Shown: in pieces, positions 24,346 through 36,369 of the stretch
Numbering within the stretch: the first letter of the stretch is position 1
Layout: each line of letters opens with the position of its first letter
Assembly (NCBI GenBank): GCA_026874595.1
Contig: CM049309.1
Coordinates: 15,950,576-16,014,575 of the forward strand
DNA length: 64,000 bases
Reading direction: 5' to 3'
DNA from: Sipunculus nudus
Taxonomy: Eukaryota; Annelida; Sipuncula; Golfingiida; Sipunculidae
Position numbers and translations under genes: made by a program
Notes under the pieces: model-generated
Seen by the model: only the letters and a program-made list of their open reading frames with translations
Database searches by the model: none
What the model was told of the DNA's origin: nothing

Positions 24346-24930
24346 CACCAAAAAAAAAAAAAAAAACAAAAAAAAAACACGCGTTTTAGCACAAAGAAAG
24401 TAGTGCTTAAAGTTTTGCATGTTTTTCCCTCAGATTGTATACTGACATTGTGTCAACCGTGCAAATTTCTGTAGTGTCTGTCCTTGAAATGGCAGCAATG
24501 GTTTCTTAACTGTAGTTTCATCTAGTGTCCTGTAACCAGGATGGCTTATTGTCTCCGCCAGAAGGGTATGCGTTTATCCCCGTTCGTGTGTGTGTATGTG
24601 TCTTTGTTCACAGCATAACTCATGCAATCATGAACGGAATCCAATGATTTTGTACGGGCACCACTGAAATGATCCAGAGAGTGGGAAAAGACCGATTACA
24701 CTTTGGTGAGGATCCGGGCAAGATTTCCATGAATATTCACGAATGTACAGTCATATATGCCCGATTGAATATAAGAACATGGGCTGAATACGTTAGTGAA
24801 AACATCGGGGAGCATTTGCCCAAATGAATCGGGGGATATGGGCCAATAAGTGAATGAAGACAAGAATAGCGGAGTACCCCACATAAAGGAACGCCTCCAT
24901 GGCAGAGGCTTGCATTCCTGAGAATGCATG
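24346..24930. repeat. Possible dispersed element (TCTCCGCCAGAAGGGTATGCG...)
   Basis: Text around 24555-24720 resembles a repeat I believe is common in aquatic animal genomes (CAGCATAACTCATGCAATCATGAACGG ... GACCGATTACACTTTGGTGAGGATCCGG). No second copy is present in the window, so this rests on memory and is weak. The minus-strand frame 24696-24929 has no known motif. Confidence 0.25.
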
Positions 24931-26257
24931 TTTCTAGTTTATAAATTATTAATTATTTCACCAGTTGCTGAATACTGATGTATTATTATTTTTATTATCA
25001 TTATTATTAATGTACATTTATATTGCGCACTTTACAGTGTGATACTGCTCAAATGCGCATTACAGAACATAACATATAAAACGATGCATAATAAAGAAAT
25101 GAAAAAACTTCACAGAATTACACAAGATATGAAATTTACTGAAGGTTAAAATAAGAATATAAAGAAAAATCAGTCATTGTGAGTAGACATTTTTCTCTCT
25201 GAAAAGGAAAGATTTAAGTTTAGTTTAAAAAGAAGAGAGATTAGAGCAGTTTCTCAGATCTTTAGCCGCCTGTTTTTATTAATATTATTTTCACAAACCT
25301 TTTTCCTTATTTGTCAGATGACGGCAATCCTATCCCAATCTCCTACATGGTCCCATGTTAGGTCATAATATCATGCCAGTCAGGTGAGCGTCATGACCAT
25401 TGGGTCACTTGTTCCCTATAGTCCTGCTACAGTAACCGCTGCTTCTTCAGGAGCTGTCCTTCAGAATCTCAATATTTCCCGAAGAAGACTGACGTCAAAT
25501 GCAAAGAGTCTAGAATAGGGTTACATATGTCTGCAGATAACTGTTACACAAAATGAATATCATCTTCCTTTATTGTTGAACTTTTTCTGGAGTTGGTGAA
25601 GAACCCTGAGAAAAATGATTTACCAGGCATACATACTTGATTAAATTTCGACCAAAAAGAAATTACCTTAATTAATAAGGGTTATAGTAATTCAATGGAA
25701 GAAAATATATACAGATCATCTATAACGACCAACCCTGTCAAAGCCCGTTGGCTTTCTTACATTGCTAACAGTGGAAATAGCAATGCCATTAAGATTTCTT
25801 TTCTTGATGCACAAGGGATTAAATATCGCAGTAGCAAATTACAATCCAGACGAGCTTTGGTGGTATTCAATATTCCCAAAGATGTTGATGAAAAAATATA
25901 GTCTTACCATATGCCAGGTGTTGTTCTGTTATAGCTTGACGTAAATGATGTTTGAACTTGGTTATTTTACAGTCTGAAAGAGGACGGTTATAGGTTTACC
26001 AAAGACCATTCTTTAGGATTCCCATGTCTGAATACCTTCTACTATGATGTCCAGACGCTATAGTTTTGAATTTTTGGCAATTGTTGTTAGAAAGTATACA
26101 AAAAAGCTAACGATTGGTCTGGTTTATGTCAACTAACAGCGTACCTGTAGGCCTTGAGGCGTTGCCAAAATGAAGAAAATATTTGCATCCCAATATGAGC
26201 CTCATGGTTCAGTCCTCGTCGCAAAACGTAAAGGCGCTCTGGTGCTAGTACGCTGGT
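24931..26257. other. AT-rich non-coding stretch
   Basis: A short ATT microsatellite lies near 24985-25010. The frame at 25695-25901 is unremarkable. No repeat copy elsewhere in the window was recognised. Confidence 0.4.
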
Positions 26258-27842
26258 CATAGATTCTCTTATGAAAGCAAAAATGTCTGTGCGGATTTTC
26301 ATGAAATTGTGTGGAGTGTATGGATAACACCTTTGGAACATACTACTGTATTTTAAAGACAGTCTGAATCACAATAATAGATTTTTTTTAATTGAAATAA
26401 TTTTTTTCCCATTGTGTGGCCATTCAGTGGTATTAAGGACTGGTTTTGTGAGACGGGCAGACCTATGAACCTGGTCGGGTAAACATGACACTGGGTACAT
26501 AGGGACCTGTGGAAACAGAAAAACGAGTGTAACTTTCAGGTGTTTCAGGTTTTTTTAAAGATTTTTTTTAGCGTAGATTCTTTGATGAAAGGAAATTAAA
26601 GCAGAAATGTCTGTGCGGATTTTCATGATATTGTGTGGAGTGTATGGATAACACCTTAGGAACATACTATTGTATTTTAAAGACAGTCTGAATCAAATTA
26701 ATTTTTTTTTTAATTGAAATAATTTTTTTCCATTGTGTGGCCATTCAGTGGTATAAAGGACTGGTTTTGTGAGCCGGGCAGACCTATGAACCTGGTCGGT
26801 GAACCATGACACTGGGTACATAGGGACCTGTGGAAACAGAAAAACGAGTGTAACTTTCAGGTGTTTCAGGTTTTTATAAAGATTATTATAGCGTAGATTC
26901 TTTGATGAAAGGAAATTAAAGCAAAAATGTCTGTGCGGATTTTCATGATATTGTGTGGAGTGTATGGATATCACCTTAGGAACATACTATTGTATTTTAA
27001 AGACAGTCTGAATCACAATAATAGATTTTTTTTTAAATTGAAATAATTTTTTTCCATTGTGTGGCCATTCAGTGGTATAAAGGACTGGTTTTGTGAGCCG
27101 GGCAGACCTATGAACCTGGTCGGTGAACCATGACACTGGGTACATAGGGACCTGTGGAAACAGAAAAACGAGTGTAACTTTCAGGTGTTTCAGGTTTTTT
27201 TAAAGATGTTTTTAGCGTAGATTCTTTGATGAAAGGAAATTAAAGCAAAAATGTCTTCAAAAATGTCTGTGCGGATTTTCATGAAATTGTGTGGAGTGTA
27301 TGGATAACACCTTAGAAACATACTATTGTATTTTAAAGACAGTCTGAATCACAATAATAGATATTTTTTTAATGGAAATAATTTTTTCCCATTGTGTGGC
27401 CATTCAGTGGTATTGAGGACTGGTTTTGTGAGCCGGGCAGACCTATGAACCTGGTCGGTGAACCATGACACTGGGTACATAGGGACCTGTTGAAACAGAA
27501 AAACGAGTGTACCTTTCAGGTGTTTCAGGGTTTTTTAAAGATTTTTTTAGCGTATATTCTCATATGAAAGGAAATTGAAGCAAAAATGTTTGTGATGATT
27601 TTCATGAAATTGTGTGAAGTGTATGGATAACACCTTAGGAACATACTATTGTATTTTAAAGACAGTCTGAATCACAATAATAGATTTTTTTTAAATTTAA
27701 ATAATTGTTTTCAATTGTGTGGCCTTTCAGTGGTATGAAGGACTGGTTTTGTGAGCCGGGCTGACCTATGAACCTGGTCGGTGAACCATGACACTGGGTA
27801 CAAAGGGACCTGTGGAAACAGAAAAACGAGTGTACCTTTCAG
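26258..27842. repeat. Five tandem ~320-bp repeats
   Basis: The landmark ATGTCTGTGCGGATTTTCAT occurs at 26282, 26607, 26927 and 27263, and as the variant ATGTTTGTGATGATTTTCAT at 27586. Spacings are 325, 320, 336 and 323 bp. The 336-bp unit contains a 16-bp internal duplication (AAAAATGTCTTC). Each unit has ACACCTTAGGAACATACTA, TTGTGTGGCCATTCAGTGG, GGTTTTGTGAGCCGGGCAG and GAAACAGAAAAACGAGTG. Copies 2-4 are the most alike. The last copy ends abruptly at ACCTTTCAGG, 27842. Confidence 0.92.
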
Positions 27843-27869
27843 GACAGGGTATTGAAGAAGTCGTACCCC

Positions 27870-28150
27870 TTCACCTTCCTTTTGAAAAAGAATTTATGTG
27901 ATTTCTGCCTTCCTCTGTATAAATTTTGGTTAGTAAATTGTAGTAATTTTGGTTGCGAAATGTCTTATAAGGCCTACCTGAGCGATGTATGAACTTGTTT
28001 ATCAACAACATGTTTGTATACACGGCAATGTTGACAAACGGGAAAAAGTCACTTGTTGCAAAACGCCATTTGCAAAACTCTGGCTTATCTGACTTTTGCG
28101 GGCCCCCACATATTAAGAACACGTTGATATAAAAAAAGCAGCCTGTGTGC
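27870..28150. repeat. Dispersed repeat 'Y', copy 2
   Basis: This matches 23155-23690 in the same orientation through GTTGACAAAC, the CACAT/ACGTTGATATAAAA block and GTG(T)GCGGTGAT/GTGTGATCGG. It directly follows the 320-bp tandem array. Confidence 0.5.
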
Positions 28151-28639
28151 GGTGATATCCATGTTATCTTGCCTATTCTTATAAATGCTTCAAGGGATTA
28201 CTTTTAGTTTATAAAGGTCTGATAGGTGATCGGGCCACTTTAAATTCGATTTTCTTCGCTGTCGTTAGCTATTGCTAAAACATCATATTGAATATCTCAG
28301 GCGAAGATGTTATTATAAAATCTTATTGCCTGAGACCATCAGTCCAGCATCCATCGCCTTAATATCTTGGTTTCTTACCACACTGTACAGGAAAGGACTC
28401 ACACGAGTACGACTTTGCTAGTCAGGGTTTTGTAGGCTTGACAATATGCAGCCCACAATGCACCGGGGCTTCCAAACACGCAGATGGGGTTAAAAATAAA
28501 TGTAGTTAATAGGAAAATGTAGTGGTTTAGAGTACGTTGGGCAAGAACTGTTCGAGGCAGATTACATAAAACAGGAGTGTTTTTGTAGTTAGAAATTCAC
28601 AGAATAATTAATATTTTGTAAGGTAATATAAAAATTTAA
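28151..28639. other. Non-coding stretch, possible LINE 5' UTR
   Basis: No feature was recognised. The stretch immediately before the LINE ORF1 remnant could be its 5' untranslated region. Confidence 0.3.
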
Positions 28640-28645
28640 TAGCCA

Positions 28646-29060
28646 TTGAAATCACGGGTGTTTACTCTTAAGAATGAAAACAAAGAATTGAAAACAGACA
28701 TAATAAAAATGTCAGGGAAAATTGGTGAATTAGAACAAGAAAGTACCTTGATGTACTATGAAGCCAGAGAGGCAGATAGGCGAACAGTTGAAACAGAACA
28801 AAATGTGAGAATGTCAAATATAAGAGTTTTTTAATTCCAGAGAATGGTCAAACTGAAGGGGGAGCTAAAAACTTTGTAACATCTTTTCAGAAAGTATGTA
28901 AAGAAAAGTTGGGAAAGGAGATAGAATCTAGTTATATTAAATTTGCCTATCGAATTAGAATGAGCAATAGTAATCAACAAAGTGATAGGCCCAGGGCAGT
29001 CATGGTCAGATTTGTGAGACATAATTTGACAAGTGACCCATGGATCATGACGCTCATACC
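28646..29060 (+). pseudogene. LINE ORF1 (coiled coil + RRM-like RNA-binding protein), broken
   Basis: The first ~50 residues are a heptad-rich, charged coiled coil (LKNENKELKTDI, GKIGELEQES). They are followed by E-Q-N-V-R-M-S-N-I-R-V-F, which matches the conserved entry to the L1 ORF1 RRM (E-Q-x-S-R-x-N-N-I-R-I). A frameshift falls in the T6 run at about 28828-28833. In the next frame the text continues with I-P-E-N and then A-Y-R-I, ending in R-P-R-A-V-M-V-R-F, matching the family's RPRPIIVRF motif. In active elements this protein coats LINE RNA as a trimer. The C-terminal domain is cut by the nested element near 29085. Confidence 0.7.
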
Positions 29061-29084
29061 CTTGCACAGGCAACTAATCAAGAA

Positions 29085-30375
29085 AATGTAGGTGGCATCA
29101 CAGTTCATAGCTCAAATTAATCAAGACCCATTAGCACACCAAAATTTGATGACAATCCATCCAGCCGTTCCTGAGGTACCTGGCAATTTGTGTGTATTTT
29201 GCATTATTTCTGGGATGCTCAAACAATGCCTGTATATCAGATAATATAGGTCACAGTGACCTAATTTCAGGTTTTCGTGGAGTGCTTTGGAGGATCTGTC
29301 AGGATGTCAAGTAAGAAGATTCTAGGTCCAATGGTTATGATTTGTGCCCTGCTTTGTAATCAAATTTTCAATTGTTCCGGGGGGGGGGGGGGGTTTCTAT
29401 TAGCCCCATAGCTTGGAGAATTTGTGTAACAGAGACCTAATTTTAGGTTTCCAAGAAGATTTTTTATGGACCTCTCAAGATGTGAAGTAAGAAGATTCTC
29501 GAACCAATAGTTGCGATTTGTGCACTGAACGCATTATCCCTGCACGTCAAGATACATGATTCTAGGTCCAGTCGTTAACAGATGAACACATCTTTTTAGG
29601 TCTCAGAAAATAGAGAAAAATAATTGTAATAAAATTTAAAAAAAAAATACAGGTGGCACCACCAGTCTGCAGAAAATGATGACACACTCCTTGATCAATA
29701 TCCATGCAAAGCATCACGGTGATTAATGCATAAGTTATTCAGATACTTGAGCTTTTGTATCAAATTTTCCATTATTCTCGGGGATACTTCAAAGCCCCAT
29801 AGCTCTCAGGTTTTGGGTAACAGAGAACTTATTTTACTTTTCCAAGCAGACTTTTTATGGACCTCCCAGCATACCAAGAAAGAAGATTCCAGGTCCAGTC
29901 TTTACGATTTGTACAGTGTTAACAGACGAAGGCATCTTTTCAGGTCTCAAAAATAGAGAAAAATAATTGTAAAAAATTAAAAAAAAAAAACAGGTAGCAC
30001 CACCAGTCTGCAGAAACTGATGACACACTCCTTGATCAATATCCATGCAAAGCATCACGGTGATTAATGCATAAGTTGTTCAGATACTTGAGCTTTTGTA
30101 TCAAATTTTCCATTATTCTGGGGGGGGGGGGGGTTCTTCGAAGCCCCATAGCTCTAAGGTTCTGGGTAACAGAGGCCTAATTCCAGGTTTTCCAAGGAGA
30201 CTTCATTGGCCTCCCTGCATGTCAAGATACAGGATTCTAGGTCCAGTAGTTACGATTTGTGCCCTGTTAACGGACAGACGACCGGACGACCGAACGCCCG
30301 GATGACTGAACGACCGGACGGACGACGGACAAAGAGTGATTGCTAAAGCTCAGATGACTGACAGTCAGCTGAGCT
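29085..30375 (+). mobile_element. Hairpin-ended non-autonomous element nested in the LINE, copy 3
   Basis: The right end is a CGGACGGACGACGGAC run followed by the hairpin AGCTCAGATGACT-GAC-AGTCAGCTGAGCT at 30347-30375 and AAAAA. Internally, a phrase of the type GATTCTAGGTCCAGT.GTTACGATTTGTGCCCTG recurs about five times, near 29318, 29490, 29560, 29886 and 30230. A 341-bp tandem duplication is plain: AGGTGGCACCACCAGTCTGC at 29651 and AGGTAGCACCACCAGTCTGC at 29992. Two long G tracts (29379-29393, 30120-30133) occupy equivalent positions in successive units. It is inserted between LINE ORF1 and ORF2, so it is younger than the LINE. No protein is encoded. Confidence 0.65.
29248..29262. promoter_or_regulatory. 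Perfect AGGTCA-CAG-TGACCT palindrome
   Basis: This is an exact match to the 15-bp consensus estrogen-response-element palindrome (AGGTCAnnnTGACCT). It lies inside the nested element. A one-arm variant (GGATCACAGTGACCT) occurs in the related copy at about 24315. The match is seen directly; receptor binding is inference. Confidence 0.35.
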
Positions 30376-30796
30376 AAAAACAACAGTTATGAAGCAAAGA
30401 AAGAAACTGAATGTTCTTGTATTCTTATGGTGGGTGATTTATGCAAAGTTGCAGAAGTTGTACGACAGAGTAAAAAAAATAGTCCCAAGGTCAGAGAAGC
30501 ATTAACTTAGGTAGGAAATATTTTTTTATAGATTTACACGGACACATTCACAAAATAAGATATGGTGAAACCCTGCATGACTAACCAACAAATGATTATG
30601 TTATTTAAGGTAAAGACTGCCAGGCATGGCATGACCTGATGATTAAATTGATGTTATCGTGTTTTATGTATGTATATGTAAAGTTGCAGGCCAGTGGACA
30701 TTTATATCAGTTAATCACAGTCATTTTGTTTTGGATAATATTAGGTCAAACAAAAAAAAACGCGTTTAAAAGATATAAAACACATCAAATTTTCAG

Positions 30797-33700
30797 TTTG
30801 ATAGATAATAACATATTCCAGATCCTCTCCTTAAATGTACGTGGATTTAGGAACTATGTGAAAAGAAGACAGATTTTAAATTACCTGGAGTCTGCTATTT
30901 CAAGCAGACCCTGCACATTGGTGCATGCATGAATAATACTTTGCGTAATAACAAGGATTATATGTGTAATGTAAAATTTAAAATTGCAAGAAGTAACTTC
31001 AAAAACAGTCCCGGGTGCATTGGAGTATTTGAAATATAAGATAAGGGAATATACAATAAAATATAGTAAAAATATGGCAAAGAAACGTAAAGAGTATGGT
31101 ATATGTTTGGCACAGAGGTTATCTGAACTGGAAAGTCAGTTAAATGCTACTGGGAGCCAAGAATCACATGATGAATATTATGAATAAAAACAAAATTGCA
31201 AGAATACTATGATTATATTACTAGAGGTACCATTGTTAGGTCTAGGACTCAGTTTATACATGAGGGGGAAAGGGGTACACACTATTTTTTAAACCTTGAA
31301 AAACATAATAGGAAACGGTCAGTCTAACGTTTTTGTCATATGAAGGTAGAGAAATCGATGATCCATTTGCAATTATGACTTGTATCAGGAAATTCTTCAT
31401 TAACAGGCATGATTAAAAGATGTGTGTAATAATCAAGACCTATTACAGTTTTTTTTCAGAAGCTTCCCGTTTGTGAGTATAAAATGAATGAATTGGATGC
31501 ACTGTCATATGGTAATCTAATTACAAAAAATGATGTATATAATTCTTTAAAGGAAATGAAAAATAATAAAACTCCAGTGGGAGTGGGTCGACATAATTCA
31601 GCTTTGTTCAATGACTTTGGGGATTGTCTTACTGGATGTTTAAATGAAAACTACAAATCTGGCTCTTTAACAATATCTCAAAAGCATGCTCTTGTTAAAT
31701 AAATACCAAAACCTAAGAAAGAGAAAGACATCAAGTTTTTAAATGCATGGAGACCAATCAGTTTACTCAATGTGGATATAAAGGTTTTGAGCAAGACCAT
31801 GGTCAAAAGAATTATAAAATACCTACAAAAATATCCAGCCTGATCAGTATGTCTTTGTTCAAGGGAGATATAGAGCAAAACCTATCAGATTGACATTGGA
31901 TGTATTGCATGATACTTCTGTAGAAAACATACCAGGTATTATGTTTGCAGCTGACCATGAAGCTGCTCTTGATAGTTTAGAGCATGATTTTGTATTTGCC
32001 ACTTTAAGATATTTTGGGTTTGATAATCACTTTATCAGAAGGGGAAAATTATTGCATGAGGACATACAAAGTTAAGTTGTCAACAATGGTTACACTACTG
32101 GATATTTTAAGCTAGGAAGAGGCAAGGTGACCCACTCTCTTCTTATTTTTTCATAATGGCAGTAGAAATATTGGCAATAATGATAAGGAAAGACACTAAT
32201 ATTCATGGAATACAAATTGGAAATTATGTTGTAAAAATATGCATGTTTGCAGATGACATAACTATATTTGTTAGAAATATTGAATCATTAAAACATTCTC
32301 TGTCTATAATAAATCTATTTGTATATTCCCATCAGGGCCATCACTCGGGATAAATCTTCAAACGTCTGAAGCTGCATCATTGGATCAGTAAAACATTTTG
32401 CTCAAAATGATGATACTTTAAGGAAGTAGCTTTGTCACATAATTGTAGAATATACTTGGAACCAGGTTTTCATAGAATACAAATCTGGACTACAAGGAGA
32501 ATTTAAGAGGTAAAAAATAACCTAGAAACCATACTTTACTTTGGAAAACTAGAAACCTGACTCTATATAGTAGAGGTGAGGTTGTTTGCTCACTAGCCAT
32601 TTCAGGGATATTGTTTATTACAAATGTTTTATTACCCCCCTTATCTATAAGGAGACTTTTATCTAACTTCATCAGGAGAGCCAAAAGGCCAAAAGTTAAA
32701 TACAGCACAATTATTGGAAAATATGATGGAGGCTATTGATTGTAAGATTAAGACCCAGAGAATAATGTGAGTAAAACGCTTCTTTGATACCCCAAACTCA
32801 ATAATTAATCAGATGTTAGAGTACAGATAGAGGAAATAGGAGGATTACAATGTATTCGGAATAACTTTGATGTTACTTTGCTACCTGCTAGATTGTCAAC
32901 ATTTTATTTAAATTGTTTTGAGGACTGGGCTTATTATGTGTCTGTCAGTCCAGATAATCCAGATGATGTTCTGTTTCAATGTCTGTGGAACACAAATATA
33001 TAAAAAATAAATTCAAAGTCCGTGTATTACAAAAGTTGCATGATGTTGGGATGAGTTAAATCAAGAATATGATAGATGAAAAAGGAACTTCGAAAAAATG
33101 GGATGCTGGTATACAAGTTAAGCCATGTAATAGTTTTCTAAATCACATGTACTGGATGGCACTGAAAGCGGCCCTCTCAACACAATGGAAAAAGTGTATT
33201 TTGAGTAATAAGATTACACAAATTAACCAAAATATTGATATGATAGTTACAATTGGCATGCTTGAGTCGGTGAATGGTTTAAAGTCAAGAAAAATGCATC
33301 GTACACTTGTGGATAAATTGTGGAAACCACCAACAGGAAATGTTAGATGGAGATGTTTAAATATAGAGAATGATATTGTTGTTACATGGTACTTGTATAC
33401 GAAGTTATATATAAAACTGCATGAAGTACCTATTTGAGGGAATTTCAGTATTAAATACCTAATAATTATTTACCTGTGAATGATTATTTATTCAAATGGA
33501 AGTTGAAAGACACTCCATGGTGTTCATTTTGATTCATTGAACAAATAAATCATTTATTTTTCCATTGCACAGTTAGTAAAAACTTTTATTTTAAATTACA
33601 AACATGGTTACAGGAATATAAATTATGCATGCCTAACATGTCTCTTTGTTAAATTACATATGGCATCCCTCAGTAAATGAAACGAAAATGCTGTTAAATC

Positions 33701-33860
33701 AGATTCTCCTATTGTATAAATATGTCCTTTATAAACAGAGAGTGGATCACCATTCATCTTTATTCGAAGTATTTAAAAGTAGATAAAAAGAAACCGAAAT
33801 AGTAGAAAGTTACATGGCAGATTGTAAAGGAATATTGTAAAAACATTATAAGAAATGGGA
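30797..33860 (+). pseudogene. LINE ORF2 (endonuclease - reverse transcriptase - zinc knuckle), broken
   Basis: The endonuclease start I-L-S-L-N-V-R-G is at about 30822-30845, and most of the endonuclease domain after about 30930 is missing. The pre-RT block G-E-R-G-T-H-Y-F-L-N-L-E-K lies near 31265-31305. RT blocks follow: 31484-31702 (K-N-N-K-T-P, S-L-T-I-S-Q), then A-W-R-P-I-S-L-L-N near 31745, D-S-L-E-H-D-F within 31890-32075, Q-G-D-P-L-S-S at 32123-32143, and the catalytic F-A-D-D at 32246-32257. A zinc-binding tail is recognisable at 33521-33568, with Cys at 33521, His at 33551, His at 33563 and Cys at 33566; its second Cys codon position is a TGA at 33530. Several frameshifts and stops make it inactive. 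An intact protein of this class would nick DNA and reverse-transcribe its own RNA. Confidence 0.8.
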
Positions 33861-34244
33861 TAAACTAATTAATATATGAGTTGAATACAATGTATTTCAA
33901 AGTATTTTACTTTTGTTTTGTAATGGGATGGCTTGCGAATTTACAAATATTGTCTTGTCAATATTTGCATGTCAGTGATTGTAACGCAAATGCATGTTTT
34001 GTAAGGTAAAGAGACGTTGCATGCTTATGAAATTAAGTGTTAAGCATAAGATTGTATCAGGTAAAAAGCTGCATGTACTGTTTTGAAAATTGTACTGTAA
34101 GTGCATGTACTGACGTATGCAACTGTAGGTGTTCCATGTATGTTAAATGTTATGCATGTATACGTTTTTCTGAAAAAAAATTTGATTAAAAAAAAAAGAA
34201 TTGTAATAGCCAGCATTACCTTAAAATGTAACAAACATTTCATT

Positions 34245-35050
34245 TTAGAGTTAGACAGTTGAGATAAGTAGTCCTGGCCGTCCCACAGTGCCCAACCGGA
34301 AGAGGTTCGTTTTGAGTAGAAACGCCCTCTGGCGAAATAGTGCCTCGCCTTCCAATTTCCGATGATAGACAAAATGGTAGCGGCAGCTTGCATTTAAAAT
34401 TTCAAATTTTGACAGTACAAGCTATTGGTTTCGCATCATTTCTAGTACACGCAGGTGTGCACGTCATATCTATAAGTACTTTTTTGTTTCATTTGCTTGT
34501 CGAACTGTCATTTTTGCTGAAGTAAGAAATAAAATGAAGTTATTCTGTTGGGAAAATAATAAATATCACATAGTTGACTTAAGTATATCCATGCAGCAGT
34601 TATTAATAACAAGGCTGGTTTACTTGGAAAGATTTTCTCTGCGTCCGTCTAGTTGGCTTGACAGCTTTGTGTAAATCGGTGTCTTAGGGAAGAAATGAGG
34701 TAACTAATGTAATGAATTTTGTGTAAAAAAATTTTTTCTTCATTATTTTGTAAATATAACACGACCATATAATCCTCTGATGTTAAATCCAACCACATAG
34801 CAAATATTTTCACCAGACTTTTCGAATGGATGTTCTATTATGACTTGCATTATGACTCACAGGCCCCTATCAGTTATTTTAGAAGGCCTGAGTGTCATGT
34901 TGTCATGGTTAACAAAATGGCAGCCCCAAAGAGCGGGTTCTTGGAAAAATAAACCTGTAGCGTTCGACAAAATGTGAAAGTTCGTGAAAATTGTATACCG
35001 CCAAAATTTAGAGGGTATGCGTGGGATAACAGGTTTTCAGTATATAGGTT
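34245..35050 (-). repeat. Dispersed repeat 'family X', copy 2
   Basis: The reverse complement of 34245-34350 (CGCCAGAGGGCGTTTCTACT, AAAACGAACCTCTTCC, GGGACGGCCAGGACTACTT, TCTCAACTGTCTAACT) matches 58600-58680 and 3310-3420. The reverse complement of 34965-35050 matches 2950-3030. The gap between the two blocks differs in length from copy 1, so internal indels have occurred. Confidence 0.6.
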
Positions 35051-35570
35051 ACATAAGGAACACCATACTACTGGATATATTTTCTTCAAAAGGCTAAATA
35101 CACAGACGGGGGCGGGGATTTGGAAATTTTTACTCAATGTTTCGCCAAGTATTAGTATATGACAGCCTATTCTCCAACCCATTCCTCCATGACCATGCAA
35201 GATAGTGTCCTATCTCGCGATAGTTAAGAATCCTTTTAAAACATTCTTTGTCCCGATGTTGATCCGGTTAACCTGAAGAAATTATAGATAATTCCCTGCG
35301 TCTTTCGCCCAATTCCGTTCAATACCATCATAGTAAAACTCCCTAAAAGGCAAATCAACCAACCAAACAAACACCGGCAAAAACGTATTGCCTCCTTGGG
35401 TGAGGTTAAGTAATTAAAGATGATAATTATACGCTTCAGTTGCCTTTAATTAGCATTCCTTTGTAGTTTCATGAATAACAGAACCCTGGAACTGATGGAT
35501 ATTACATAAACAGCTGAACAGAAGCAAATTTTCTACAGCTGACAAAATTCGAACGTGCACTGTAAATATC
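35051..35570. other. Non-coding stretch
   Basis: No feature was recognised. Confidence 0.4.
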
Positions 35571-35574
35571 CTTG

Positions 35575-36310
35575 TGTTACAGGGTAACACAAGATCTTGT
35601 GTCAAAGACATATAACCCAAGCTTGTGTTGTTATAACACAAATTTGTGTTTTTAATGGTAATTTTGCTTGACTATAAACCAATAAAATGATAAAACAAAA
35701 AACCTTGTGTTAAAAGGCCTTATAAAAACATATAATTGTGCTAAGTAGTCAATAACCATTTTATTGTTCCTGGCCGTCCATGTAGTGACGTCTTTTCTTA
35801 AATTATCTGATAGGGGCTCTTTTGGTTATCTCAATGGACTAGAAATATGAGTAATAAGAAAAAAGTCGTCAAATCATACAGAGTTTAACCTGTAAACAAG
35901 TTCTTTAATGATGTAACTGACATTATGAAATTTCACCTCGATCAATTATGGGTAGAAATATTAACCTATTTCTTATTGATTATTACATGTTTAAGTAGAA
36001 AAGCATGTATATCTTTAAAATATTTATACATTTATCAGATATAATGCGATACATAATTTCTTTCATTTATTTGTATCGAGGTTTTAATCGTCACTTCGAG
36101 ACTGATAAATATCGGCGTAATTTGAATTAGACAAACAAGTTGTATTTTCACTTACATTTCATTTGTAAACAAATAATAAAATATCAAATGGTTACGGGTT
36201 TTCCTCTTTGCTATACCTTTAAAAAGTAACCCTTAGCGATAACTTCAGCAAAGCGGCGTGAGGCACTGGTGTTTTGTTTATTGAACATATCAGCACACTG
36301 AACACATACA

Positions 36311-36369
<59 letters not shown>

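Larger units (their letters stand above)
28600..34199 (+). mobile_element. L1/Tx1-like LINE, decayed, with nested insertion
   Basis: An ORF1 remnant (28646-29060) is followed, after a nested element, by ORF2 remnants (30797-33860) and an AT-rich 3' region. That region ends in GATTAAAAAAAAAA at about 34185-34198, which fits a LINE tail. The parts occur in canonical order on one strand. Stops and frameshifts break every domain, so the copy is inactive. ORF1 of the coiled-coil plus RRM type and the SLNVRG endonuclease start point to the L1/Tx1 group. The exact 5' end is not visible. Confidence 0.8.
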
